Shown: positions 55,327 through 63,164 of the stretch, one piece after another
Layout of the letters: the number at the start of each line of letters is the position of its first letter
Position numbering within the stretch: position 1 is the stretch's first letter
Assembly: GCA_038240605.1 (NCBI GenBank)
Contig: JBBSDP010000019.1
Coordinates: 1-64,000, forward strand
Direction of reading: 5' to 3'
Origin: JBBSDP01 sp038240605
GTDB taxonomy: Bacteria > Planctomycetota > Phycisphaerae > Tepidisphaerales > Tepidisphaeraceae
DNA length: 64,000 nucleotides
Translations under genes and position numbers: made by a program
The notes under the pieces: model-generated
Told to the model about the DNA's origin: nothing
Seen by the model: only the letters and a program-made list of their open reading frames with translations
Databases searched by the model: none

Positions 55327-55632
55327 TCAGTTGCGGGGCGTCTGTGTTCGCCCCGACAGGTCGACGGCCCCGCGAAACAGCGCAGGAGTGATGTCGAGGA
55401 TTGGGAAAGCCAGCCACGATTCCACCAACGTCGCGGCGGCAGCGGTGGCCAGTTTGAACGGCCGCTTCGGCGACGTCGCATTGACGAAAAATTCGGCGGC
55501 TACCTGAACCGACCAGGCCCACGGCTCCGACAGTAAAAGCTGCTGCGCGCGTTGCCGCTTGGCCGCGTTCGCGGGGTCTTCATCAATACAGTACAGCAGG
55601 ACGTTCGTGTCAATGAAGGCGGCGGGGTTCAT
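55327..55632 (-). pseudogene. C-terminally truncated PIN-domain toxin (VapC-like)
   Basis: This 101-residue frame begins with FIDTNVLLYCIDEDP (the first catalytic Asp of a PIN domain) and SVQVAAEFFVNAT (the Glu strand). It stops after FRGAVDLSGRTQTPRN. PIN toxins of this group have about 130-140 residues and carry a further Asp in a WWDAxI-type segment and a final conserved strand; those are absent here. The cut falls just before the methylase start, at a likely recombination point. It overlaps the antitoxin stop by four bases. It is probably inactive, but could still bind the antitoxin. Confidence 0.75.
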
Positions 55633-55874
55633 CGTTCATACAACTCCTCTCGCGGGATGCGGGGCGAATTTCGAAAGCCGCGGATGGTGCCGAAAAGCTC
55701 CCGCATCCGATCGCGCGCACGAGCCAGAGCCTCCTCGCCGGCGGTCGTGCCATCCGCGGACTGTGCTCGGGCGCTAATCCTGACCTCAACCTGCGTACCC
55801 GGTGCAAAGGGAACACCGGCCACGCGCACCAGTCCCTGATCTTCCACCGTTGCGGAGGTTTCATAGCTGTTCAT
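55629..55874 (-). CDS. Small antitoxin-like protein partner of the PIN gene
   Basis: The start is ATG 55874, with AGGAG eight bases upstream; a longer frame to 55931 lacks support. The 81-residue chain has a beta-rich N-terminus (MNSYETSATVEDQGLVRVAGVPFAPGT) and a charged helical C-terminus (EEALARARDRMRELFGTIRGF) ending RIPREELYER. The pattern of a short DNA-binding strand region plus a helix suits antitoxins paired with VapC-like PIN proteins. The first ~30 residues and the region upstream are duplicated in the chimera at 57918. Confidence 0.7.
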   Translation of the reverse strand: MNSYETSATVEDQGLVRVAGVPFAPGTQVEVRISARAQSADGTTAGEEALARARDRMRELFGTIRGFRNSPRIPREELYER

Positions 55875-56204
55875 GAAGACTGCTCCTGCGTAACTCTTAT
55901 CGATTGTCGCGGCTAACGAATCCCCACGCAATCAGAATCGCCGGTCAAGTATTTCACAGGCGTCAAGGTCTTGTACGCGTTTGCCTTGAGCATTCGCGCG
56001 TCCATCGGGTCGGTTGCGCCGCATCTCACGACCTCAATCCAAGCGATTGTCTGGCGACAGAGCGAAATCGCCGGCAGCTACGATTCCCGTGCGTGATTCA
56101 GCGAGCGTGGCCCATGTTCCGGATACGAATCAGCTCGGCAAACTGGGTCATCCCCGCCTGGCTGAATCGCATCCGCGACAGTGAGTGGGGGGCGCTGGCG
56201 TCAT
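55875..56204. other. Intergenic region (330 bp) with duplicated antitoxin upstream sequence
   Basis: The part from 55875 to about 55963 is clearly related to 58305-58390 upstream of the chimeric frame, so the promoter region of the antitoxin was copied together with its first codons. The rest of the stretch shows no gene or structure I can name. Confidence 0.45.
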
Positions 56205-56669
56205 TCATCGGCCTTTGTTCCTCAAGTAGGTGCGGAAGTCTTCAAGGCGCTCGATCGACTCGCGGTCCTTCTGGCGGTTTGCCGCGCGCTTGCTGGCGAT
56301 GATGTCGTCGATCGCGCAGACCATGAACCCCTCGACTTCGACCCGCCGCGACCAGGCGTCGGCGAAGTGCTCGATCCCGTCGGGTGCGTAGATCAGGTCG
56401 AGATCGAACGGGCCGTTTTTCAACTGGATGAAATCCTTGCCCCGGCGCGTCTGTTCCCGCTCCTCGTCGCTCAGGTCGAAGCCCAGGTCCCCCAGCGCCC
56501 GGACGACCGCGTCGCCATTCTCGGGCGACCGCTCGACGAACACGTCGGCGTCCTGGGTGGTGTCCGGATACCCCAGCAGGATTGCACCGCTTTTGCCGAG
56601 GAAGAGGTAACGTACGCCGTGTCGCGCGAACGCGTCGCGCACTTCCTCGGCCTGGCGGTACTCAAACAC
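56205..56669 (-). CDS. Nucleotidyltransferase-like protein (MNT/AbiEii-type)
   Basis: This 154-residue protein has LFLGKSGAILLGYPDTTQDADVFV, holding the Gly-Ser loop and the Asp-x-Asp pair (DAD) of the nucleotidyltransferase fold. FDLDLIYAPDGIEHF supplies a third acidic strand. The C-terminus (IASKRAANRQKDRESIERLEDF) is the usual helix with KxxRxxxKDxxD-like spacing seen in AbiEii/DUF6036 relatives. Family members are toxins or antitoxins that add nucleotides to tRNA or proteins. It overlaps the small gene at 56662 by eight bases, so the two are a pair. Confidence 0.82.
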   Translation of the reverse strand: MFEYRQAEEVRDAFARHGVRYLFLGKSGAILLGYPDTTQDADVFVERSPENGDAVVRALGDLGFDLSDEEREQTRRGKDFIQLKNGPFDLDLIYAPDGIEHFADAWSRRVEVEGFMVCAIDDIIASKRAANRQKDRESIERLEDFRTYLRNKGR

Positions 56670-56877
56670 GGTGATACCCCAGAAAGCGCGGGAGATTCGC
56701 TTCGCACCAGCGGCGATAGTCGTCCATCGTATCGAACGCGCGGAATCGCTCGTCGTCCATAACCGGCTTTACCGTTCGGACGAATGCGTATTTCCACCGC
56801 TGCGCCAGCGGCCGGCGTGACGCCGCCTCGAACTCCGCCAACCGGTCCGCGGGAATGTTCCCGATGCGAGGGTCCAT
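56662..56877 (-). CDS. Small hypothetical protein paired with the nucleotidyltransferase
   Basis: This 71-residue protein is mostly helical (RLAEFEAASRRPLAQRWKYAFVRTVKPVMDDERF) with a C-terminal YRRWCEANLPRFLG. The overlap with the nucleotidyltransferase start and the size match an upstream antitoxin or adaptor. I do not recognise a family. It starts 8 bp after the RhuM stop, so three genes may form one transcript. Confidence 0.6.
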   Translation of the reverse strand: MDPRIGNIPADRLAEFEAASRRPLAQRWKYAFVRTVKPVMDDERFRAFDTMDDYRRWCEANLPRFLGYHRV

Positions 56878-56885
56878 GCGGATGA

Positions 56886-57914
56886 TTATAACTTCTCTCC
56901 GGATTTTGGGTTCTTCTTGTTCTGCTTCAGCTTTTTGTCCAATTCATCGATCTGCCGGAGGTCTTCAGCATCCGCTTCGATCGCCTCGGCCGCGCGGCGA
57001 CTGGCGTCGAAGGTGTCGTACCGCTCGTGCGCGATCGCCTTCATGTCATCATGACTGATCTTGCCCGGCCCCTTGAGCACGGGCCGGTCGTTGAACGCCA
57101 GCATCTTGTCCACATTGTCCCCCCAGAACTGGAGCGTCAGATCCTTCCGCTCCTTCACGCGCAGCTCCGCCTGCTCCAGGAAGATCACCACCAGCCGGTT
57201 CAGCGTATCGACCTCGTCGGCGGTGAGGTAGTTCTTGGCGACGATCACGTCCTGCTTGCGGACGCGCTTCCGGTCCCACGTCGTCAAGTTCATGTTCGGC
57301 TTCGCCGGGTCGGCGCGCGCCACAACGATCTCCGCCGCGGTGTTCCCCGTCGCGGCGAACAGCAGCAGGTTCTGAACCTCGGCGAAGAACCGGTGCGTGT
57401 CCTCTTCGCGCACCTGGTAATCCGAACTCAGCGCGAAGAGGTCGCGCACCTTCTGGTAAAACCGCTTCTCCGACGCGCGGATGTCGCGGATCCGCGCCAG
57501 CAGCTCGTCGAAGTAATCCCATCGCCCCTCGTTCTTCAGCCGCTCGTCGTCCAGCACGAAGCCCTTGACCATGTATTCGCGCAGGGTAGTCGTCGCCCAT
57601 TTCCGGAACTGCGTGCCACGTACTGAACGTACCCGAAAGCCGACCGCGAGAATCAGTTCCAGGTCGTATTGCTTAACCGAACGCTGGATCTGCCGACCTC
57701 CCTCGGTTTGAACTATTCGGAAATCCCGAAGAGTTGCCGCCTCGCTGAGCTCGACCTCCTCGTAAATGCCTTTGATATGCTCGTTTACGGTCGGGACGGA
57801 CACGTTGAACAGCTCCGCGATCTCGGCCTGTGTCAGCCAGATCGTCTTCCCGTCTACCCGCAGGTTCATGCGGGTCTGCCCGTCGTCTGACGTGTACAGG
57901 ATCAGGTCGCTCAC
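56886..57914 (-). CDS. RhuM family protein
   Basis: In this 342-residue protein the N-terminal third is the RhuM signature: GKTIWLTQAEIAELFNVSVPTVNEHIKGIYEE (a helix-turn-helix-like segment), then RSVKQYDLELILAVGFRVRS and RGTQFRKWATTTLREYMVKGF. The C-terminal part (LTTWDRKRVRKQDVIVAKNYLTADEVDTLNRLVVIFLEQAELR) has the Fic/Doc-like helical layout noted for the family, without a clear HPFxDGNGR loop. RhuM was first named in a Salmonella pathogenicity island, and relatives often lie inside restriction loci. Here it directly follows the methylase copy-3 remnant by 3 bp. Confidence 0.9.
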   Translation of the reverse strand: MSDLILYTSDDGQTRMNLRVDGKTIWLTQAEIAELFNVSVPTVNEHIKGIYEEVELSEAATLRDFRIVQTEGGRQIQRSVKQYDLELILAVGFRVRSVRGTQFRKWATTTLREYMVKGFVLDDERLKNEGRWDYFDELLARIRDIRASEKRFYQKVRDLFALSSDYQVREEDTHRFFAEVQNLLLFAATGNTAAEIVVARADPAKPNMNLTTWDRKRVRKQDVIVAKNYLTADEVDTLNRLVVIFLEQAELRVKERKDLTLQFWGDNVDKMLAFNDRPVLKGPGKISHDDMKAIAHERYDTFDASRRAAEAIEADAEDLRQIDELDKKLKQNKKNPKSGEKL

Positions 57915-57917
57915 GCG

Positions 57918-58397
57918 TCACTTCCCTTTACTTTTGCCGCCGCCCCTGGGCACCCGCGGCTTATTCGGCGCCTTCTTCCCTTCGCCACCGCCCGAAGCGC
58001 CGGTCATCGCCGTATACAGCTCGAATAGTTTCTCCAGCCGCTCGGTGTCGTTGCGGAAGCGGCGGCCGATGTAGATGCGCTCCAGCGTCTCGTCGTTGCG
58101 ATCGCGCGCCGTCCGCAGGTCGGGATACTTGGTGTCGATCGCCTCGGGATCGTACATCTCGGCGATCGTCGCCGGGAAATGGGCCTCGCGGGCCAGGAGG
58201 ATGTCCTCGGCCTCGGGAATTCCTGTGCCCGGCGCAAATGGAACACCGGCCCCACGCACCTGCACCTGTTCATCCACGGTCGTGGAGGTTTCATAGCTGT
58301 TGATGAAGCCTGCTCCTGCGGAACTGTCATTTATTGTTGCGGTAAACCGATCTCCAGGCAATCGGAACCGCCGTTTAGGTATCTTCTCAGTCGTCAC
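57918..58397 (-). pseudogene. Chimeric frame: antitoxin N-terminus fused to MmeI-like methylase C-terminus (copy 3)
   Basis: The 159-residue frame joins two unrelated pieces. Residues about 32-58 (NSYETSTTVDEQVQVRGAGV, FAPGTG) match the antitoxin at 55629 residue by residue, but its start Met is Ile here (ATC). After GIPEA the sequence becomes EDILLAREAHFPATIAEMYD, then RRFRNDTERLEKLFELYT, which is the methylase C-terminus with its own Gly/Lys-rich tail (KAPNKPRVPRGGGKSKGK). An in-frame deletion between two genes explains it. The frame remains open, so a hybrid protein could be made, but neither parent activity is expected. Confidence 0.85.
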
Positions 58398-58496
58398 GCG
58401 ATGCCGACAGGACCGCGGACGGCCCTTTCGTTGGTTGGGACAGTACCTGCCTAACCCGAACTACTGCGCGATCTTGCATATCAATAGGGTCAATGT

Positions 58497-58536
58497 ATTA
58501 TCGGAATCGCAGCAATATTGTGACAAAAAATCACAA
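58497..58536 (-). promoter_or_regulatory. Candidate promoter plus operator in an AT-rich spot upstream of the chimera/rhuM genes
   Basis: On the minus strand TTGTCA (58526-58521) and GATAAT (58502-58497) are spaced by 18 bp, a good sigma70-type match. TTGTGA-CAAAAAA-TCACAA (58518-58536) is a perfect 6-bp inverted repeat with 7-bp spacing that overlaps the -35 element. The surrounding ~100 bp are distinctly AT-rich for this window. The promoter would read into the chimeric frame and the RhuM operon. Confidence 0.45.
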
Positions 58537-58692
58537 AAAGTGTAACATTGTGTAGCGTGGTGTAGCACGCGGGGCAGCCGTCGGTTCCCAATCAATGAAA
58601 AATAGAGGGCGCGTTTGAGCGGGTCGATGCTGACGCGGCGCGTACACGGGATGACGTTGTGTGCGGACTTGCGGACGGGGCGGAAATTGAAG

Positions 58693-58781
58693 CGGAGAGG
58701 GGGGGATTCGAACCCCCGAATGGGTTTAAGCCCATTACAGCATTTCCAGTGCTGCTCCTTCGGCCACTCGGACACCTCTCC
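58693..58781 (-). tRNA. tRNA-Ser (anticodon GGA)
   Basis: The complete minus-strand cloverleaf is present. The acceptor stem GGAGAGG pairs with CCTCTCC, followed by a G discriminator at 58693. The anticodon stem CAGCA/TGCTG closes a loop CTGGAAA with anticodon GGA. A long variable arm (TGGGCTT-type, paired) is as expected for serine, and the T arm has GGGGGTTCGAATCCCCC. No CCA is encoded. Its 3' end points at the defence island, which begins about 300 bp away; tRNA-Ser 3' ends are common integration sites. Confidence 0.97.
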
Positions 58782-59045
58782 AGGGAGAAGAAACGGGGGA
58801 GATCGCCAACTCCGCCGTTCTTCCGGTCTCTCATTTTAGCCGCGGGCGCCAGTTTGGCGGCATCGGGATCGCCGTTGCCGGCGCGTATCGCGTGGCTTCG
58901 ACGAGAGAGGTCGGCATCATGTCGCGGCGCGGAGGAAGGGTCAAGTTTAGACGCAGATGTGAGCCGTGACCTGATCGTGAACGATGCCGTACAGGACGGC
59001 TGAAACGATGCACAGAGCGACAATCAGAGCGGCTTACATTCGGAA

Positions 59046-59387
59046 TTACCCGACCGCCTTTGGCCGTACGTACCCTTTGCTCTTTAGCATTCGTCGCGAC
59101 GTGCGATACATCACCGCCGCCGCATTGAAGCAGAACGCCGAGGCGACGCATATGCTAATGACGGCGACCGGGGTCACCGAATGGGAATCAGAACTTGCAC
59201 GGGGATTCAGCTTTCCGAAAAGGATGGCGATCCCGACCGCTAGCAGGCTCAATCCGATCGCGATGCTCGCCAGAGACAGAAAGGCGAACGGTAGCGCGGC
59301 CAGGACCGCCCACGCCGTCGGGCCGGTTGGTGCGTCAGGCGGTCGATAATCAAGTGGTATGGGCGGTTTGTTTTGAGGGGCAGTCAT
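59046..59387 (-). CDS. Small membrane protein with two predicted helices
   Basis: This 113-residue protein runs from ATG 59387. After a Pro-rich N-terminus (MTAPQNKPPIPLDYRPPDAP) comes a long hydrophobic block (WAVLAALPFAFLSLASIAIG, continuing to about residue 58) and a second helix (VTPVAVISICVASAFCFNAA). It ends in a basic tail (RTSRRMLKSKGYVRPKAVG). I do not recognise a family. It lies downstream of the phosphate transport genes but is separated from them by the repeat tract. Confidence 0.6.
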   Translation of the reverse strand: MTAPQNKPPIPLDYRPPDAPTGPTAWAVLAALPFAFLSLASIAIGLSLLAVGIAILFGKLNPRASSDSHSVTPVAVISICVASAFCFNAAAVMYRTSRRMLKSKGYVRPKAVG

Positions 59388-59415
59388 CCTGCGTGCCCGG
59401 TAACGCGCTCCCCGT

Positions 59416-59552
59416 TTGACGTTGAGCGTTGAACGTTGAGCGTCGAGTGTTGCGCATTGGGCGTTCAACGTTCGAATGCGCTCACGCAAATATAGCATTG
59501 AACGTCCAACGTCCAACTTCCAACGTCCAACTTTCAACTTTGAACGTTCAAA
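59416..59552. repeat. Degenerate tandem repeat tract of ~10-base GTTGAACGTT/AACGTCCAAC units
   Basis: The left part (59417-59460) repeats variants of GTTGAACGTTGAGC; the right part (59495-59548) repeats the complementary type (AACGTCCAAC, TTCCAACGTC, TTTCAACTTTGAACGTTC). The two halves can fold on each other as an inverted repeat around 59475. The tract lies between the small membrane protein and the PiT transporter stop. Similar tracts are, in my recollection, dispersed in some planctomycete genomes. It may stop transcription of the pho operon. Confidence 0.7.
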
Positions 59553-59560
59553 CTCGATGC

Positions 59561-60601
59561 TCACCGTCCGGCGAAGAAGGGTTCGACGCCATAGTGGATC
59601 AGGAGGTAGGCGAGGGCGGCGATGAAGGCGGAGCAGGGGATGGTGAGGATCCAGGCGAAGACGATGCGCTGGCCCCAGATCCAGCGCACGGACCGGACGC
59701 CGCGGGTCGTGCCGACGCCGAGGATGGCGCCGGTGATCGCGTGGGTGGTGGAGATGGGGATGCCGTAAATCGTGACGGCGCTGATCGTCGTCGCGGCGGC
59801 CAGCTCGGCGCAGAACCCGCCGACGGGCTGAAGGCGGGTGATCCCCGAGCCCATCGTCTTGACGATGCGCCATCCGCCGAAGAGCGTGCCCAGGCCGATG
59901 GCGGCGTGGCAGGAGAGGATGATCCAGAGCTTGATGTTGTGATCGTGGCCGAGCAGGTGGTAGTGCGCGCTCGCCCAGTGCTTGTAGCCGGCGGCGCTGA
60001 GCAGCATCACGATGATGCCCATCGTCTTCTGCGCGTCGTTGCCGCCGTGGCCCAGGCTGAAGGCGGCGGCGGAGAGGATCTGAAGCCGGCGGAACAGCGA
60101 GTCCACCTTGTGGGGCGTGGACCGGCGGAAGATCCAGGAGACCGCGATCATGTTCAGCGCCCCCAGGACGAAGCCGATGAGCGGCGAGAGGACGATGAAC
60201 AGCAGCAGCGGTCCCCACCCTCTCCAGAGGATCACGCCAAACCCGCTGCGCGCAACGGCGGCGCCGGCCACGGCGCCGAAAAGGGCGTGCGACGAGCTGG
60301 TGGGGAGCGCCAGCAGCCAGGTGATGATGTTCCAAACGATGGCGCCGATCAGCCCGCCGAGAACGACGAAGACGTCAACGTAGTGCGGGTTGACCAGCTT
60401 GTCGGCAATCGTGCCCGCCACGTGGGTGCCGAACACGAACGCCGCCACGAAGTTGAAGAACGCCGCCCACAGGACCGCCTGGAAGGGCGTGAGCACGCGC
60501 GTGGAGACGACGGTGGCGATCGAATTGGCGGCGTCGTGGAACCCGTTCAGGAAGTCGAACGCGAACGCGACGGCAATGATGAGGACGATGAGGGAAAACA
60601 T
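59561..60601 (-). CDS. pit: PiT-family inorganic phosphate transporter
   Basis: This 346-residue polytopic membrane protein has the two family signatures in inverted repeats: AFDFLNGFHDAANSIATVVST near the N-terminus and SLGHGGNDAQKTMGIIVMLL in the second half. About ten helices are visible. The FHDAAN and HGGNDA motifs bind Na+/H+ and phosphate in the family. PiT proteins are low-affinity carriers for metal-phosphate. The DUF47 gene directly upstream (24 bp) is the usual partner and probably its regulator. Confidence 0.95.
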   Translation of the reverse strand: MFSLIVLIIAVAFAFDFLNGFHDAANSIATVVSTRVLTPFQAVLWAAFFNFVAAFVFGTHVAGTIADKLVNPHYVDVFVVLGGLIGAIVWNIITWLLALPTSSSHALFGAVAGAAVARSGFGVILWRGWGPLLLFIVLSPLIGFVLGALNMIAVSWIFRRSTPHKVDSLFRRLQILSAAAFSLGHGGNDAQKTMGIIVMLLSAAGYKHWASAHYHLLGHDHNIKLWIILSCHAAIGLGTLFGGWRIVKTMGSGITRLQPVGGFCAELAAATTISAVTIYGIPISTTHAITGAILGVGTTRGVRSVRWIWGQRIVFAWILTIPCSAFIAALAYLLIHYGVEPFFAGR

Positions 60602-60625
60602 GAGGTGTGTGTGCGCCGCCCGCCG

Positions 60626-61249
60626 TTATCCGTTCTTGAGCACGATCCGCTCCAGGGTATTTCCGACATCCTCGCATCCGTCGATCGTGTTCTCGACGAG
60701 GTCGTACAGCTCCTTCCACTTGATCACGTCGAGCGTATCGACGTCCCCCTGGAAGAGTCGCGACATGGCGGCGTGATGGTTGTCGTCGCCGATGCTTTCC
60801 TGGTGATGGATCTCGATCAGCATCGCACTGAGGTCCGAGAGCTTGTGGCTCTTGCGAAGGCGGAGCACCGCGTCGTTGAGGAAGCCGGTGGCGGCGATCA
60901 GCACTTGCGTCTGCTTGACGAAGGTGGCCTCCATCGCCTTGACGTGAAAGAGGGGAAACCGCTTGGCCAGCGCGTCGACCCCGTCGATGATGTCGTCGAG
61001 GCCGCCGACCAGCGTGTGGATATCCTCACGGTCGAAAGGGGTGATGAACGTGCGGTCGAGCCGCTCGAGGGCGGCGTGGGCCAGCTCGTCGGCCGCGTGT
61101 TCCTCCTCGCGGATGCGCTGGATCGAGGCCGTGATGTCCGGGAAATGGGTGGCCAGATCGTAGAGGTGCCGCGCGGCCTTCACGCCGTGGCCGGCCATCG
61201 CCTCGAACAAATCGAAGAAGACGGTGTCACGCGGCAGAAGATTGAACAT
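60626..61249 (-). CDS. DUF47 (PhoU-like) regulator of the PiT transporter
   Basis: This 207-residue all-helical protein runs from ATG 61249, chosen because GAGGG lies eight bases upstream; a longer frame starts at 61324 without a site. It has the DUF47 pattern of acidic helices: IREEEHAADELAHAALERLDRTFITPFDREDIHTLVGGLDDIIDGVD, with the E-x-x-x-D and DREDIH metal-binding segments. DUF47 proteins form helical bundles that bind metal ions and gate neighbouring Pit carriers. It lies between phoR and pit on one strand. Confidence 0.93.
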   Translation of the reverse strand: MFNLLPRDTVFFDLFEAMAGHGVKAARHLYDLATHFPDITASIQRIREEEHAADELAHAALERLDRTFITPFDREDIHTLVGGLDDIIDGVDALAKRFPLFHVKAMEATFVKQTQVLIAATGFLNDAVLRLRKSHKLSDLSAMLIEIHHQESIGDDNHHAAMSRLFQGDVDTLDVIKWKELYDLVENTIDGCEDVGNTLERIVLKNG

Positions 61250-61378
61250 GCACGAGCCCTCATTCCCATTCTTTAAGATTCGATGAAGAGGCGGGATTCT
61301 AGAAAGAGGGTCGGGGATTCGCAAAGCGCGCGTGCGGGCGCGACGGGGAGGCGCGCGGTCACGTTGGGGAGATCGTGC

Positions 61379-63154
61379 TTAGCCTTCGTGGGGTGGGGTG
61401 GGGAGGCGGAGGCGGAAGCGGCTGCCGACGCCGGGCGTGCTGGCGACGTCGATGCCGCCGCCGTGGACGTGGGCGACGTGCTTGACGATCGAGAGGCCCA
61501 GGCCGGTGCCGCCCATCTCGCGGGAGCGGGAGCGATCGACGCGATAGAAGCGCTCGAATACGCGCGGGATGTCGTCGGCGGGGATGCCGATGCCGTTGTC
61601 GGCCACCTCCACGAAGACGTGCCCGTTGGCGGCGGAGATGCCGACGGCGATCGCGCCGCCTTCCTGGGTGTACTTGATCGCGTTATCGACGAGGTTGGCG
61701 ACCGCGCGCTCGAGGTAGTCGGTGTTTCCCAGGACGCGCGGGACGAAACCGCGAACGTCGACGGTGAGCGACTGGTTCTTCCGCTGCGCGGCAGGCATGA
61801 GCAGGTCGATGGCCTTGCGGGCCAGCGCGACGACGTCCACGCTGACGCGTCGCGGCAACTCAGGCGTCCCCTCGAGGCGGGAGAGCTCGAGCAGGTCCGC
61901 GACGAGATTGGTGAGCTGCGCGAGGTGCTTGGTGATCATCGCGAGGAACCGCGGCCCGCGCACCGGATCGGCAAGGGCGCCGTCGGCGAGCGTCTCGGTA
62001 AACCCCTTGATCACCGTGAGCGGCGTGCGCAGCTCGTGAGACACGTTGGCGATGAATTCCTTGCGCAGCTCGTCGTAACGGACCGAACGCGTCGTGTCGT
62101 GGGCCACGATGACCAGGCCACCCGGCGAGCCGTTGGCGCCGAAGCGGCGCACGGTCACTTCCAAATGCCGTCCGATACTCGGGCTGACCGGGAACGCGCG
62201 GTGATCGCCGCCGCGCTCGACCTCAGCCGTTGCCTTCAGCACTGGCTCGATGCGGATCACCTCCCAGAGGGGGCGCCCGACCGCGGCGCGGGCGTCGAAG
62301 CTGAGCAGCTCGCCGGCGTTGGAGTTGGCCAGGAGGATCTGCTGGCGACCGTCGGTGGCGATCACGCCCTCACTCATGCTGGCAAGAATGGCGGCCAGCT
62401 CGGCCCGATCGCGGGTTGACTGGGCGACCAGGCCGGTGAGCGATTCGGCCATCGTGTTCAGGGATTTGGTGAGCATGCCGATCTCACCGCCAGTCGGGAT
62501 CATGATCCGCCGGTTCAGGTTGCCGCGGGCGAGGTCGTCGGCGAAGTTGGCCAGTTCCCGCACGGGCTCGGCGTGCCGGCGGGCGAGGAAGAAGCCCAGA
62601 ACGGCGGCGATGCCCATCGCCAGCAGCGCCACCGCGGCCATCGCCCCGTACAGCAGGTGTAGCTCGTGGTCGAGCGGGACCAGGGCGCTGGAGAGGCGAA
62701 GGAAGAAGGTGTGGCCATCGGGCGTACGCAGACGGCGGGCGACGTAGAGCAAGTCATTGTCGACCGTCGCACTATGCCGTGCGCTGCTGCCGAGCGTCGA
62801 TGGACCCAGCGCGTCCAGCACCTCGGGACGCATACGGTGGTTTTCCATGTGGGCGGGATCGGCGTCGCTGTCGGCGAGTACGACCCCGTCTTCCGCGATC
62901 ACCGTGATCCGGCGTTCGAGCCGTGGGGAAAGCTCGTGCACCTGACGCTGCAGGTCCGACACGTTGCCCGATTCGACGTCGGGACGCAGGAGGTCCCAGA
63001 CGAGCAGGGTTTCCCGGCTGAGCGCATCGCGGTGGCCCTGGAGGTAACCGGCGCGGAGGCGAACGCCGCCGTAAATGCCCATCGCAGCCGTCGCGGCGCA
63101 GACGAGAAGCAGGTAGGGAAGAAAGAGTCGAAGAAAAAAACGACTGTTGAGCAC
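61379..63154 (-). CDS. phoR: PhoR-type sensor histidine kinase
   Basis: This 591-residue kinase starts at GTG 63154, 10 bp after the phoB stop. It has a first membrane helix (LRLFLPYLLLVCAATAAMG), a periplasmic sensor region of about 130 residues and a second helix (AMAAVALLAMGIAAVLGFFL). HAMP follows (about 188-240), then PAS (ILASMSEGVIATDGRQQILLANS). HisKA has the phosphorylated His in FIANVSHELRTPLTVIKG, and the ATPase domain has DNAIKYT (N box), ADNGIGIP (G1), FERFYRVDRSRSRE (F box) and GTGLGLSIVKH (G2). A periplasmic domain of this size suggests direct sensing beyond the phosphate transporter. Classical PhoR function, phosphorylation of PhoB, is inferred from the neighbours. Confidence 0.93.
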   Translation of the reverse strand: MLNSRFFLRLFLPYLLLVCAATAAMGIYGGVRLRAGYLQGHRDALSRETLLVWDLLRPDVESGNVSDLQRQVHELSPRLERRITVIAEDGVVLADSDADPAHMENHRMRPEVLDALGPSTLGSSARHSATVDNDLLYVARRLRTPDGHTFFLRLSSALVPLDHELHLLYGAMAAVALLAMGIAAVLGFFLARRHAEPVRELANFADDLARGNLNRRIMIPTGGEIGMLTKSLNTMAESLTGLVAQSTRDRAELAAILASMSEGVIATDGRQQILLANSNAGELLSFDARAAVGRPLWEVIRIEPVLKATAEVERGGDHRAFPVSPSIGRHLEVTVRRFGANGSPGGLVIVAHDTTRSVRYDELRKEFIANVSHELRTPLTVIKGFTETLADGALADPVRGPRFLAMITKHLAQLTNLVADLLELSRLEGTPELPRRVSVDVVALARKAIDLLMPAAQRKNQSLTVDVRGFVPRVLGNTDYLERAVANLVDNAIKYTQEGGAIAVGISAANGHVFVEVADNGIGIPADDIPRVFERFYRVDRSRSREMGGTGLGLSIVKHVAHVHGGGIDVASTPGVGSRFRLRLPTPPHEG

Positions 63155-63164
63155 GGGTGAGCGC

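Noticed and set aside
58474..58501. Plus-strand promoter-like pair TTGCAT-16-TATTAT.
   Set aside because: No plus-strand gene follows; the minus-strand promoter at the same place has a gene to drive.
44833..58600. CRISPR array or phage structural genes within the island.
   Set aside because: No regularly spaced repeats, cas-like genes, capsid or portal-like proteins were seen; similar stretches are duplicated methylase, helicase and antitoxin pieces.
59429..61276. Long plus-strand frame of 615 residues opposite pit and DUF47.
   Set aside because: It is a codon-bias shadow, rich in Asp/Gly/Glu/Arg, of two well-recognised minus-strand genes.
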